The notes below the pieces were generated by a model that saw nothing but the letters and a program-made list of their open reading frames with translations, ran no database searches and was not told where the DNA came from. A DNA stretch of 45,211 nt from Acidobacteriaceae bacterium (lineage in GTDB: Bacteria > Acidobacteriota > Terriglobia > Terriglobales > Acidobacteriaceae). Shown here piece by piece: positions 25,563 through 33,195 of the stretch (within the stretch, counting starts at the first letter, position 1; every line of letters begins with the position of its first letter). Position numbers and translations under genes: made by a program. The stretch is taken from positions 1 to 45,211 of the forward strand of contig DAHUXR010000031.1 in assembly GCA_027307045.1 (NCBI GenBank). The letters are read 5' to 3'.

Positions 25563-26237
25563 TCAGGTAGGCCTAATTCCGCTCAACACGATCTTTCGTT
25601 GCGCTTGAGGCTCCTGCTCGGTACAGACGAACGTGTAATCATTGCTCTCATTGCTTGACTTGGCTTTGAAATGAAAAATGCTCTTCAGGCGGGTTCCAGG
25701 GATCAACTCGGCAACGGCCTGAACGAAATGGCCCGTGTCTGGATCAAAGCCATCCATCTCCGATCGCTCGCCAGTATCATCCAAAAGGTAACAATTTGAG
25801 ATGTAGAACCTCATCGGTGCGGCATTTTGAGTTTCGGCTGTGACCGTAAGGTGGATGTCATAGCCCACCTTCCTAAGCGTCTCAGAACGAAGGGTGTATG
25901 AATCAGTTTCAAATATCCCCCGTTTAACTGGTTTGTTAGCTGGCGCAGCGCTTGGGGTCAAGCTGCGATCCGACGGTTTATCGTCGGGGGAAACGGCAGG
26001 GCGGGTGCGGCTTTTTGGGGTGGGTTGTGGCCGGACGGATTCAGGTTTTAATGGTGGATGGCCATTAATTATCGTTGCCTTCTGTGTTGAAGTTTTAAGA
26101 CCAAAAATATCACGAAGACCAAGCACATCGCGGATTTCTGGCACCATGACAGTCGCCACGACACCGGCAGCCGCGACGATTACGGTCAAGAGTGCGATAA
26201 CCCCAACTCTAGAGAACGGCTTGCCGGCTGACTCCAT
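25563..26237 (-). CDS. Membrane-anchored protein of unknown function
   Basis: The 224-residue product has one transmembrane helix at about residues 11-33 (VGVIALLTVIVAAAGVVATVMV). A Pro/Ser/Lys-rich linker (about 55-110) follows, then a predicted beta-rich domain of about 115 residues with SYTLRSETLRKVGYDIHLTVTAE, FYISNCYLLDD and YTFVCTEQEP. Two Cys (in SNCYLL and FVCTE) could form a disulfide outside the cytoplasm. I do not recognise the family. It is convergent with pilT. GTAAGG precedes the ATG at short spacing. Confidence 0.6.
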   Translation of the reverse strand: MESAGKPFSRVGVIALLTVIVAAAGVVATVMVPEIRDVLGLRDIFGLKTSTQKATIINGHPPLKPESVRPQPTPKSRTRPAVSPDDKPSDRSLTPSAAPANKPVKRGIFETDSYTLRSETLRKVGYDIHLTVTAETQNAAPMRFYISNCYLLDDTGERSEMDGFDPDTGHFVQAVAELIPGTRLKSIFHFKAKSSNESNDYTFVCTEQEPQAQRKIVLSGIRPT

Positions 26238-26666
26238 TGCCTTACATCCTAGAACAGCGAAACTCTACACCCATGCAGCAAGTAGAGTCAATCGGGCGGA
26301 AGTTATGGAGATCGTGACTTGGCCACTGCCGAGGGTGGAGATAGTCAACTTCGCCTCTTCCGCGGGCAAACCCTCAATCATGCGCAACCTATTGAGGAAA
26401 ATGCGGGCGATTCTTGGTTGGGTCTAGCGTCATGGCAGAGTCTCTCGGCTATCGCTTGAGTGATCCATCGAGCGCTTCCGTTTGAACTACGCAAAGTTAG
26501 TTGTTGTATTGGCCGGCAAGCAGCAAGCATATCCCCGAGGGGCATAGCTGAAATGAGACTTCTGCACACGATATCTCTGGTTCAGAGAATTTCACTCGAA
26601 ACCATCAGGCCTTTGCGGCTTCTCACTTGATCGTGTGGGCTTTATCCGCGGACTCCAGCAGTCAGA
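26238..26666. other. Intergenic region without a convincing gene
   Basis: About 430 bases hold only one short minus-strand open frame (26378-26569) with no ribosome site or recognisable composition. No tRNA-like or known RNA fold was seen. Confidence 0.4.
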
Positions 26667-26667
26667 T

Positions 26668-26691
26668 AAAAAAGGCCCGACCGGCGGGCCT
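26668..26691 (-). terminator. Terminator of the four-cysteine peptide gene
   Basis: AGGCCCG pairs with CGGGCCT around ACCGG and is followed on the minus strand by TTTTTT. It lies about 30 bases past the stop at 26720, which supports the small gene as a real transcript. Confidence 0.8.
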
Positions 26692-26719
26692 ATTTAGGTA
26701 ATTGATTTTGAGTGAAGGA

Positions 26720-26929
26720 CTATTGGCCGAGGCAAGCCGGCGGGACGTCACTGCAGTCTCCGCTGATGACTTGGCAGGTTACGGGATCAAAGACACAAGC
26801 TCCGGTATTGAAGCTGCCAAAGGACCTGCCGACAACGAATCCGGCGGCGACCTGATAAATTTCCTCTTCACCCAGAACGCGGGCGCCAGCCCGGCCCAGC
26901 ACGCGATTTGTTTCCTGTAAATTCGACAT
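26720..26929 (-). CDS. 69-residue peptide with leader-like N-terminus and four evenly spaced cysteines
   Basis: AAAAGGAGCGTCGC before the ATG is an excellent ribosome site and a strong terminator follows, so this small gene is credible. The first 30 residues (NRVLGRAGARVLGEEEIYQ then VAAG) look like a precursor-peptide leader: an acidic amphipathic helix ending in a small-residue motif close to the double-glycine site. The rest holds exactly four cysteines at 45, 52, 59 and 66, that is C-x6-C-x6-C-x6-C, with Asp, Pro and Thr between. That periodicity suggests a modified or disulfide-bonded core. No modification enzyme, protease or transporter lies next to it. Bacteriocin or RiPP precursor is an inference; a small structural or zinc-binding protein is the alternative. 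Confidence 0.7.
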   Translation of the reverse strand: MSNLQETNRVLGRAGARVLGEEEIYQVAAGFVVGRSFGSFNTGACVFDPVTCQVISGDCSDVPPACLGQ

Positions 26930-27330
26930 GCGACGCTCCTTTTCAAGACTTACTAGCGGCCCATTATAAGTCGGTCAGGAAGGGAGAATAGAGGAAAAAC
27001 CGAGCGAACGAATGCCATGAATGTCATTATGGGAATGACTCGTTATGGGAATGAAGAGAGGAAAGAATTATCAGGGTACCAGCTGAAGCCGTGCCTAGCG
27101 CGCTCCGCTTCGCTGCGCGCGAGCCTGCCGCGCAAGGAGATAGTTCCTTTTAGACGCTTTACGGCACGACTCCACAGCCCTCGACTCCCCTTCGGCAAGC
27201 TCAGGGTCATCTCGTGCTAAACGCTCAAGTCGTGCCCTGACACTTGTGTCGCGGACCGAAGCGCGAAGGGAACAGTGATCGAATCCGACCTTTCGCAAAC
27301 GGCGCGAAAGCGTGGGGCACCACCCGGTGT
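26930..27330. repeat. Palindrome-rich intergenic region
   Basis: No gene is seen. GCGCGC-N11-GCGCGC at 27099-27121, the 9-bp inverted repeat GGCACGACT/AGTCGTGCC (27163-27171 and 27228-27236) enclosing CCCTTCGGCAAGCTCAGGG, and the 12-bp direct repeat TTATGGGAATGA near 27031-27058 are visible. This has the look of REP-type intergenic elements. Confidence 0.55.
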
Positions 27331-27732
27331 TTAAGGCTCATCATCTTGGGCTGCTTCACAATCCGTCCTAGCATCGCGGCAGGCTTTCCTTTGCTCGCGG
27401 ATGTCATCTTCACAAGGGTCAACAAATTCATAGTTCGCACATTTTGTAGAACACCTTGATTCGGAATCATCGCAGTCGCTCATGCAACTGTCATGTTTTT
27501 CTTCAACACACGCATGTAACTTGGGCAGATCGCTTATACATGAGCTGTATTCGTCGCGGCAGGATTTAAGATTTTCACGCCTTCGATCTGTGCTGTCATC
27601 GTCGCTAGATCTACGCGTTCTGCCTGCCGAGGAAGAATCAGAGTCATCGTCATCATCGTGGGGACGAAAAGCAGCGGAGCGCGCGCACAAAACATTCGTG
27701 TGCCGCACCTCCGGTGCTCTGTCCTTTCTCAA
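27331..27732 (-). CDS. Cys- and Asp-rich protein, possibly truncated at its start
   Basis: The frame encodes up to 133 residues with no ATG before MSDCDD; the longest version starts at a TTG. The first 25 codons look derived from a palindromic intergenic element (GCACCGGAGGTGC), so the true start may be lost or further in. Then come an Asp/Ser-rich tract (HDDDDDSDSSSAGRTRR) and a charged helical part with eleven Cys in patterns such as C-x6-C, C-x7-C-x3-C and C-x9-C-x6-C, suggesting helices stapled by disulfides or metal. I do not recognise it. Consistent composition over the last 100 codons argues for a real gene or a recent fragment of one. Confidence 0.35.
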   Translation of the reverse strand: MRKDRAPEVRHTNVLCARSAAFRPHDDDDDSDSSSAGRTRRSSDDDSTDRRRENLKSCRDEYSSCISDLPKLHACVEEKHDSCMSDCDDSESRCSTKCANYEFVDPCEDDIREQRKACRDARTDCEAAQDDEP

Positions 27733-27920
27733 TTTTCCCAGCGCTTACTCACCCCTGCGAGCCAAACCGGGCTCGCCAGGGGCCCGGCCGCGCTGGGCTC
27801 AATAATTCCGCCCTGCGGGCTGCTCCTAAATTGCCAGCCAACCCCTGGGGGCCATTTTGCCCGTGATAAATTGTCGAACGAATAACATCTTCAGATTCAG
27901 GATCTGAAGAGAGCTGTTTT

Positions 27921-28950
27921 ATGGCAAAGACCCTTCGCTTGGCAAAAATTATCGCCGCCGTCTGCGTGGCATTTCTACTGGCGCTCCCGCTGTGGAACCT
28001 CGCCGCGACCAAATGGCAGCATGCGCACAATCCGGTGCCCGGAAATTTCCACTCAGTGAATGGGCGAGAGATGCACATTTACTGCTCCGGCGCGGGCCCA
28101 CCGACCGTGGTGATTGAGACTGGCGCCTGGCGCCTCCTGGCTGGGCTGGCAGGGAGTGCAGCCACAGCTTGCGCAAGTAACCCGCGTTTGCACCTATGAT
28201 CGCGCGGGACATGGATGGAGTGAACCCCGCCCTGGCCCGCGAGATGCCGAAACAATCGTCCGGGAATTACATGCTTTGCTCGACCAGGCCGGCGTCCAGC
28301 GGCCGTTGGTGTTGGCGGGCCATTCTTTCGGCGGTCTCCTTGTCCGCGAGTATGCGAGGGAATTTTCGGCTGAAGTGGCGGGCGCGGTGTTGATCGACTC
28401 CAGTTCTCCCCAGCAGCTCGATGAGCTTCCCGGCGAGCGAACGTCATACGAGCAAGAGAAGCAAGACTTTGGGCGGGCGCTTTTCTGGGAAAAAGTGCGC
28501 GTGTGGTCGGGATGGGAGCGGCTAACGGGCAACTGCGTGGATGAACCGTCAAAGGAGCTTAAATATCTGGCCGGTCAATACAATGCCACGATGTGCCGGC
28601 CGGGCTATGTGGGCGGCGAGGACAGCGAAGTCATGGATTTTGAGAAGACGTGCAACCAGGCGGGACGGCTGACGAGCTTCGGCAACGTACCCCTGCTGGT
28701 GATCTCACGCGACCCTGATCTGGAATCGGAAAAGATGACGGAAAAGAAAGTTGCCAACCGGCGCGCATGGGACCGAGAGCAGGAGGCACTGAAATCTCTG
28801 TCGCCGCAGAGCTGGCGTGTGATCGCGCGCGGTGCGGGCCACGCGGTTCACCACGACAGGCTCGATTTAGTAGTGGCCGAAATGACGAGCCTGATTGGCT
28901 ATCTCCGCGGCGGCCCCGCTCCACCCTTCGGAAGCACTATGACCAAGTAG
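27921..28950 (+). pseudogene. Alpha/beta hydrolase gene with 7-bp tandem duplication frameshift
   Basis: The first frame (from ATG 27921) encodes a signal anchor (about residues 7-30), VNGREMHIYCSGAGPPTVVIETGA and then runs out of phase. The second frame picks up at GASWLGWQGVQPQLAQ, TYDRAGHGWSEP, the nucleophile elbow GHSFGG and the C-terminal GAGHAVHHDRLDLV. At the junction TGGCGCC occurs twice in tandem (28121-28127 and 28128-28134). Removing one copy joins the frames exactly to VVIETGASWLGWQ, the expected family sequence, giving about 340 residues. The rest of both halves is intact, so the lesion is recent or could revert. Its ancestor resembles the hydrolase at 1285-2322. Confidence 0.85.
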
Positions 28951-29107
28951 ATAAGCGTATGCCAGGTCATTGTCCTCTTTCGCACTTGATTCGCTCGCGA
29001 GAATCGCCTAGAATCTGCCAGAAAAAACAGCCATTAGCTCTTAGCCATTGGCCTTAAGGCAAATCAAAAGGCTTAGCGATCCAGAGAGGCCACGACCCTC
29101 TGCCGGA

Positions 29108-29149
29108 TTGGGGTTGGCGTTGGGATTGGGATTGGGATTGGGATTGGGT
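29108..29149. repeat. Hexamer tandem array (TTGGGN)
   Basis: Seven hexamers follow head to tail: TTGGGG, TTGGCG, four TTGGGA, and TTGGGT. The last unit runs into a perfect inverted repeat TGACCC-TT-GGGTCA (29149-29162). Confidence 0.85.
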
Positions 29150-29156
29150 GACCCTT

Positions 29157-29217
29157 GGGTCACCCAAGCGTCACCCAAGGGTCACGCAAGCGTCACGCAA
29201 GGGCCGCCCAAGGGTCG
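29157..29217. repeat. 11-bp tandem array (five and a half units)
   Basis: Units are GGGTCACCCAA, GCGTCACCCAA, GGGTCACGCAA, GCGTCACGCAA, GGGCCGCCCAA and GGGTCG. The second base and eighth base alternate between G and C in a regular pattern. The 11-bp period is one helical turn, so equivalent bases face the same side of the DNA. Confidence 0.85.
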
Positions 29218-29310
29218 AATTGAGAAAGTGCTTTGTTTGCAACAAAAGTGAAAAAAAGGGGGGTGGGGGCGATGGATCGCCGACATCGCGCGTGAGCGGG
29301 AAACCAGAAC

Positions 29311-29408
29311 CTCACCACGGATGAACAGTGATGACACGGATCAGGAAGTCTGTGATCGGGAAGGCAAAGGCAAAACCTTACCGCGGAACAACGCGGACCA
29401 GGAAGGGG
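29311..29408. repeat. Dispersed degenerate repeat cluster
   Basis: CTCACCACGGATGAACAGTG, GATGACACGGATCAGGAAG and CAAAACCTTACCGCGGAACA lie in a row, matching modules of the cluster at 1127-1270. Confidence 0.7.
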
Positions 29409-29482
29409 AGAAATATTTCAGCCTGATATCCTAAAAGGGTTCGTTGAGCCTATTAAGCATTCAGCACTTCGCGAAGGGACCC

Positions 29483-30058
29483 ATGGCCGCACTGATTGAT
29501 GCCATTGACATCAAGCGCAAAATGTTTTTTGAACTGGACGGCACGCCCTTCCACTGCCTTGACGTTGAAGTAAACACGCCAACTGCCCGCGGCGGGCAGA
29601 CGCTGGTCCGCATCAAGATGCGCAACCTGCTGACCCGCGCCGTGTTTGACAAGACGTTCAAAGCCAGCGACAAGTTCAAGGAGCCCGATCTGGAAATGGT
29701 CCCTGCGTCTTTTTTATATAGCGACGCGGACGGTTACTACTTTATGGACCAGGAGAGCTTTGAGACCCTGACGCTCTCACAAGAGATGATTGGCGACGCG
29801 CAGGATTTTCTTGGCGAAGGCATGATCATCCAGGTGCACAAGTTCAACGGCAACCCGATCGGCCTGCAACTGCCTCCGCACGTGGAGTTGACGATCGCGC
29901 AGACGGAGCCGGGAGTGCGCGGGGATTCTTCCGGCGGCAACGTGACCAAGCCCGCAACGCTCGAAACCGGTTTGGAAATCCGCGTGCCTCTCTTTATTAA
30001 AGAGGGTGAGAAGGTGAAGGTGTCCACGGAGACGCGGGAGTTTGTGGCCAGAGCGTGA
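29483..30058 (+). CDS. yeiP: Elongation factor P-like protein, YeiP/EfpL type
   Basis: From the ATG at 29483 (GAAGGGACCC before it) the product is 191 residues with the three-domain EF-P layout: a KOW-like N-terminus (DIKRKMFFELDGTPFHCLDV), an OB domain (FLYSDADGYYFMDQESFE) and a C-terminal OB domain (TEPGVRGDSSGG..TKPATLETGLEIRVPLFI). EF-P relieves ribosomes stalled at Pro-Pro or Pro-rich motifs. The tip loop reads TPTARGGQT, one residue longer than in canonical EF-P and tipped by Arg, as in E. coli YeiP (EfpL), which has SPTARGAAT. No lysine-modifying enzyme gene (epmA, epmB) is near. The frame can be opened 13 codons earlier but without a better ribosome site. Confidence 0.88.
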   Translation: MAALIDAIDIKRKMFFELDGTPFHCLDVEVNTPTARGGQTLVRIKMRNLLTRAVFDKTFKASDKFKEPDLEMVPASFLYSDADGYYFMDQESFETLTLSQEMIGDAQDFLGEGMIIQVHKFNGNPIGLQLPPHVELTIAQTEPGVRGDSSGGNVTKPATLETGLEIRVPLFIKEGEKVKVSTETREFVARA

Positions 30059-30067
30059 GGGAGAGCA

Positions 30068-30150
30068 AATAGCAATTGGCAACTGGCAACTGGCAATTAG
30101 CCAAAGCAAGAACTTGAACCACAAAGGGCACGAAGAAACACGAAGGGGCG
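30068..30150. repeat. Dispersed repeat modules
   Basis: GCAATTGGCAACTGGCAACT and AACCACAAAGGGCACGAAGA with ACACGAAGG follow one another. These match the GGCAATT and CCACAAAGGACAC modules seen elsewhere in the window. Confidence 0.6.
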
Positions 30151-30239
30151 GTTCGACGTACGCCAATTGAAGAGCAGTCGCTAAAGAGCACGCCGGCATT
30201 TTACGCGGGACCGAACGTGAAACGCTCTTCTATTTTTTC

Positions 30240-30275
30240 GATCAGTGTCATCTGTGTTTTAAGTGGTAAGGTTTT
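30240..30275. repeat. Repeat module covering the recX ribosome site
   Basis: GATCAGTGTCATCTGTGTTT and GGTAAGGTTTTT are the reverse complement of the AAAACCTTACC...CACGGATGA...CACTGATC type of module. The GGTAAGG at 30266-30272 is the probable Shine-Dalgarno site of recX. Confidence 0.6.
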
Positions 30276-30277
30276 TC

Positions 30278-30814
30278 GTGCCATTCAAGCGCGCCAAAGA
30301 AATCGACGACGAGAACGCGCTCTATGACTATGCCATTCGCTCGTTGGGACGGCGCATGCGGACCGTCGCAGAGTTGAAGCGGTTGATGCGCCAGCGCGTT
30401 CCCAAAGACGAGCGCGGCCATCTGCTGGTGGAAATGGTAATCCTGCGGTTGAAAGAGCAGAAATACCTGAACGACACGAATTACGCCGCGGCTTATTCCA
30501 GTTTTCGCCGCGACAATGAGAAGTTCGGACGACGCCGCGTGATTACCGACCTGAAAGTGAAAGGCGTCCACGCGGATGTGATCGAAAAGGTAGTGGATGA
30601 AGCTTACGCAGCCGTGAATGAAGAAGAGCTGGCACGCGCCTATCTGAAACGCAAGCGGTTGAAGAAGCCGGCGAACGACAAAGAAGCTGCGCGGGTTTTT
30701 CGCGGGCTGATTCGGGCTGGATTTGGCGTGGGCGTTGCCGTTAAGGTGCTCAAGAATTGGCGCGTCGACGACGAATTGCTGACGGCGCTGCAGGAAGAAG
30801 CGGAGGAAACATAA
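30278..30814 (+). CDS. recX: Regulatory protein RecX
   Basis: The start is taken as GTG 30278 (VPFKRAKEIDDENA), with TAAGG six bases before it; an in-frame GTG at 30263 is possible. The product, about 178 residues, is all alpha-helical with the RecX three-helix repeats: ENALYDYAIRSLGRRMRTVAEL, LLVEMVILRLKEQKYLNDTNYAAAY, and later KRKRLKKPANDKEAARVFRGLIRAGF. RecX caps or inhibits RecA filaments and so tempers recombination and the SOS response. recA is not in this window. The gene's leader lies within a dispersed repeat. Confidence 0.88.
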   Translation: MPFKRAKEIDDENALYDYAIRSLGRRMRTVAELKRLMRQRVPKDERGHLLVEMVILRLKEQKYLNDTNYAAAYSSFRRDNEKFGRRRVITDLKVKGVHADVIEKVVDEAYAAVNEEELARAYLKRKRLKKPANDKEAARVFRGLIRAGFGVGVAVKVLKNWRVDDELLTALQEEAEET

Positions 30815-30907
30815 GTTACGATTCGCAGATGCGCTTGCCGCGCACTTGCAAGTTCAAGGCTTCCTATCCCGTCAATGTCAGGCTTGCTGCGCGTCGGCGA
30901 TTTCAGC

Positions 30908-31099
30908 TTACCGCGCGAGCGCTAACGCAAGCTTTGGTTCGGGTGAAAGGCGCTCAACGGTTTCATCCATCACGATGTCAAAATCATGACCGCACCTGGG
31001 GCAGATGATCTGCTGATGGCCGGTCGAAGGGCTGGCCGTCTTGCGTACCGGAAAAGAATCCCCGCGAGGACACTTCACAAAAGTGATATCTCCGGCCAT
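30908..31099 (-). CDS. Small zinc-ribbon-like protein
   Basis: The 63-residue product has a strong ribosome site, AGGAGATCGACT, directly before the ATG, which supports expression. It opens with MAGDITFVKCPRG and later has IICPRCGHDFDIV, a beta-hairpin typical of zinc ribbons. The second knuckle CPRC (33-36) is complete, while the first is C10-P-R-G with only one Cys; His28 might supply a ligand. The tail is basic and Ala/Leu-rich. It may bind nucleic acid or a protein partner; the function is unknown. It is convergent with recX. Confidence 0.65.
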   Translation of the reverse strand: MAGDITFVKCPRGDSFPVRKTASPSTGHQQIICPRCGHDFDIVMDETVERLSPEPKLALALAR

Positions 31100-31365
31100 A
31101 GTCGATCTCCTGTTCAGGCAGCGGCGTTACGGAACCAACCTGACTGTGATCAACGATAGAGGTGTGAGAAACGCGCCAACAAGTTACCGAGGTTGCATTA
31201 CTGTTACATCCTGAGAACGCCCAGTTTCAGGTGTGGCGTCAGGACGATGCACCAGCAACTAGTTACGCTGAAATACGCTGGTTGTGATCGCGCACCAAAG
31301 CGGGCAATAGAGACGGCTTGTGTCACCACTTGTGGTGCATCAAGCGTTCAAGATTGCTGCTGGCG

Positions 31366-33195
31366 CTATGGTTTTGCGGGCGCAGCAGAAGCCACGGCCA
31401 CTTTGGCGTTGGTGGTCCCAATCAGGCCTGTCCGGCTGTCGCGAACACCAAGGCGCAGGTAGTAGTTGCCTGGCTCGAGATCAATGGACTGCTGGCATGG
31501 AAAGGTATCTTGCATTACTTTGGAAAACGTGTCCGGCTTCAAAGCGGCTTTTACGGTAGTAAGTTCGCCGCGCACCAGCTTGCCTTTGGCGGAAAAGGCC
31601 TGCACTGTGCATTCCAGCGTGGCGTGTTGCAGGCCGTCTGGCAAGCGCTCAAAGCTAATGGCATGGGGATCGACGCCAAAATTTACGCGCACGGTTTTTG
31701 GCGCAGCTTCCGCGGGCGGCATTACCAGCGCGTTAAAAGGAAGGCCGGTGGCTATCGGCGAATCCGGACTCAGCGCCAGGGCAAAAGCGGAATCCTGTTG
31801 TTTCTGATTTTTCTCCGCAAACAATGTGGGATCAACCGCGTAATAGCCCAGGCGGTAACGCAGCTTTACTCCGGACCGATTTACCTTGACGTGGATTTTG
31901 CGAAATTTGCCGTTCCAGTTTTTGTTTTCCGGATAATAGGCCAGCGTGTAATAGGTAGACCCATCTTCAATGCTCTTGCGGATGGCCGAGTCAATGCCGT
32001 TGGTGTTGTAAAACGCGCGTCCGCCGGTACGATCCGCCATTTCCTGCATGGCTCCGTGGACGTTTTGCAGCTGTGCGGACTCATTGCTGAGGGCCGTGGC
32101 CATCCTGCCAGGGCGAGACATGGAGCGGCCAAACTTGTCGCGGCCGGAATTGGAGGCGTCAAACATGGAAGATGGTACCAAGCCGCGCGCATCAATCGGG
32201 TACATGGCAATCTGTGCATCGATCAGCGAATCCGCGGCCGCGGCGATCTGCGGGCCGTAATTGCGCGTCCCGGCAAAGGTATCTCCGGTCAGCTCCATGT
32301 TTGGATCAATGCTGAGCGGAAACGCCTCCGATATCCAGATCAGGTTCTTGCGGCCGGGATAGCCGGAAAGGGCTCGAGCAATTGTGGTAAGTGCATTCAG
32401 GGTATATGTAAGCCGCAGGTCGGTCTGGAATGCGACCCGTTCCTGCTCAAAGCTCTGCATGGCGCCGAACATTTCCGCCGGCATCATGCCAGAATCGGCC
32501 ACTCCCGCCGGAAGAAGTTCCACGTCCGGCCCGCCCGCGGGATTGTCCTGCAACGGCGACACGTGGGTTTTGATGTCTTTGGCAATTTTTTTCAATACCT
32601 CAGGATCGTCGGTGAAATCCTGCAGCAGCGTCAGCTTGGTACTCAGCGTGTAAACCGCCACGGGCTGGCCTTCCGGCATTTTTTGCAGATAGCGGATCAT
32701 CTGGTCACGCACGTAAGCCTGATGCGGAAGATTGGTATTCAGTGCGTCCAGCAGCAGGACGTTGAGTGCGCTGCTGGCGCTAAAGCGCGCCACGTTGCTG
32801 TAAACATTTTCCGGCGGCTTGGATACCGCCATAGCCACGGCTCGAGTGGCAGTCGCGTGTGGCTGCTGAAAATTGAAGACACGGACCTTCTGCTCTTTGC
32901 CATCTTCTAACACGGAGAAGTCATCTTGCTTCAGATCGGTAACGGCGCCGTCTTTATCGGTGGCCACTACATCCACCACCACCAGGCGCGTAATGCTCTT
33001 GAGCACCGTAGCCGATTCATATACAGGAGCGGGCCTTTGTTGGTTTTCCTGGGCTTGTGCCGGAGCCGCAGCCGATGGCCCAGCTTGCGTGGGCTGGTTT
33101 CCTGTCGCAGTAGTCGACGTCTGCGGCTTCATTCCGGCAGCCAGCAGGAGTATCAGGCCACAACCCGATAAGGTTTTGGTCAAAGCGCTTGCCAT
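31366..33195 (-). CDS. VWFA-related domain protein of the acidobacterial type
   Basis: The 609-residue secreted protein starts after ATAAGGAGCGTTT and has a signal peptide (LSGCGLILLLAAG). A Pro/Ala/Gln-rich linker leads to a beta domain with LVVVDVVATDKDGAVTDL and FSVLEDGKEQKVRVF, then a von Willebrand A-like domain with NVLLLDALNTN, LQKMPEGQPVAVYTLS, GRKNLIWISEAFPL and QIAMYPIDARGLV, and a last part with DRTGGRAFYNTN and YYTLAYYPENKNWNGKFRKI. The classic MIDAS DxSxS is here DALNT, so metal binding is uncertain. Acidobacterial genomes carry many copies of this family, of unknown role. A beta domain (SIDLEPGNYYLRLGVRD) ends the protein. Confidence 0.92.
   Translation of the reverse strand: MASALTKTLSGCGLILLLAAGMKPQTSTTATGNQPTQAGPSAAAPAQAQENQQRPAPVYESATVLKSITRLVVVDVVATDKDGAVTDLKQDDFSVLEDGKEQKVRVFNFQQPHATATRAVAMAVSKPPENVYSNVARFSASSALNVLLLDALNTNLPHQAYVRDQMIRYLQKMPEGQPVAVYTLSTKLTLLQDFTDDPEVLKKIAKDIKTHVSPLQDNPAGGPDVELLPAGVADSGMMPAEMFGAMQSFEQERVAFQTDLRLTYTLNALTTIARALSGYPGRKNLIWISEAFPLSIDPNMELTGDTFAGTRNYGPQIAAAADSLIDAQIAMYPIDARGLVPSSMFDASNSGRDKFGRSMSRPGRMATALSNESAQLQNVHGAMQEMADRTGGRAFYNTNGIDSAIRKSIEDGSTYYTLAYYPENKNWNGKFRKIHVKVNRSGVKLRYRLGYYAVDPTLFAEKNQKQQDSAFALALSPDSPIATGLPFNALVMPPAEAAPKTVRVNFGVDPHAISFERLPDGLQHATLECTVQAFSAKGKLVRGELTTVKAALKPDTFSKVMQDTFPCQQSIDLEPGNYYLRLGVRDSRTGLIGTTNAKVAVASAAPAKP

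Larger units (their letters stand above)
28951..29482. other. Repeat-bearing intergenic region upstream of the EF-P-like gene
   Basis: No gene is seen. The stretch contains a hexamer array, an 11-bp tandem array, a CAGCCATTAGCTCTTAGCCATTGG module near 29028 and a dispersed-repeat cluster, listed separately. Confidence 0.6.

Noticed and set aside
26378-26569. Small minus-strand ORF of 63 codons
   Set aside because: No ribosome site, no recognisable composition, and no terminator fits it.
29108-29149. Hexamer array as telomere-like sequence
   Set aside because: Only seven units in an internal intergenic region; this is most likely simple slippage.
29157-29217. Tandem array taken for a CRISPR
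   Set aside because: Units are 11 bp with no spacers and no cas gene is near.
31318-32910. Long plus-strand open frame of 530 codons
   Set aside because: It is antisense to the VWFA-related gene, which has a ribosome site, a signal peptide and family motifs. The antisense product has no start signal and basic, low-complexity composition.
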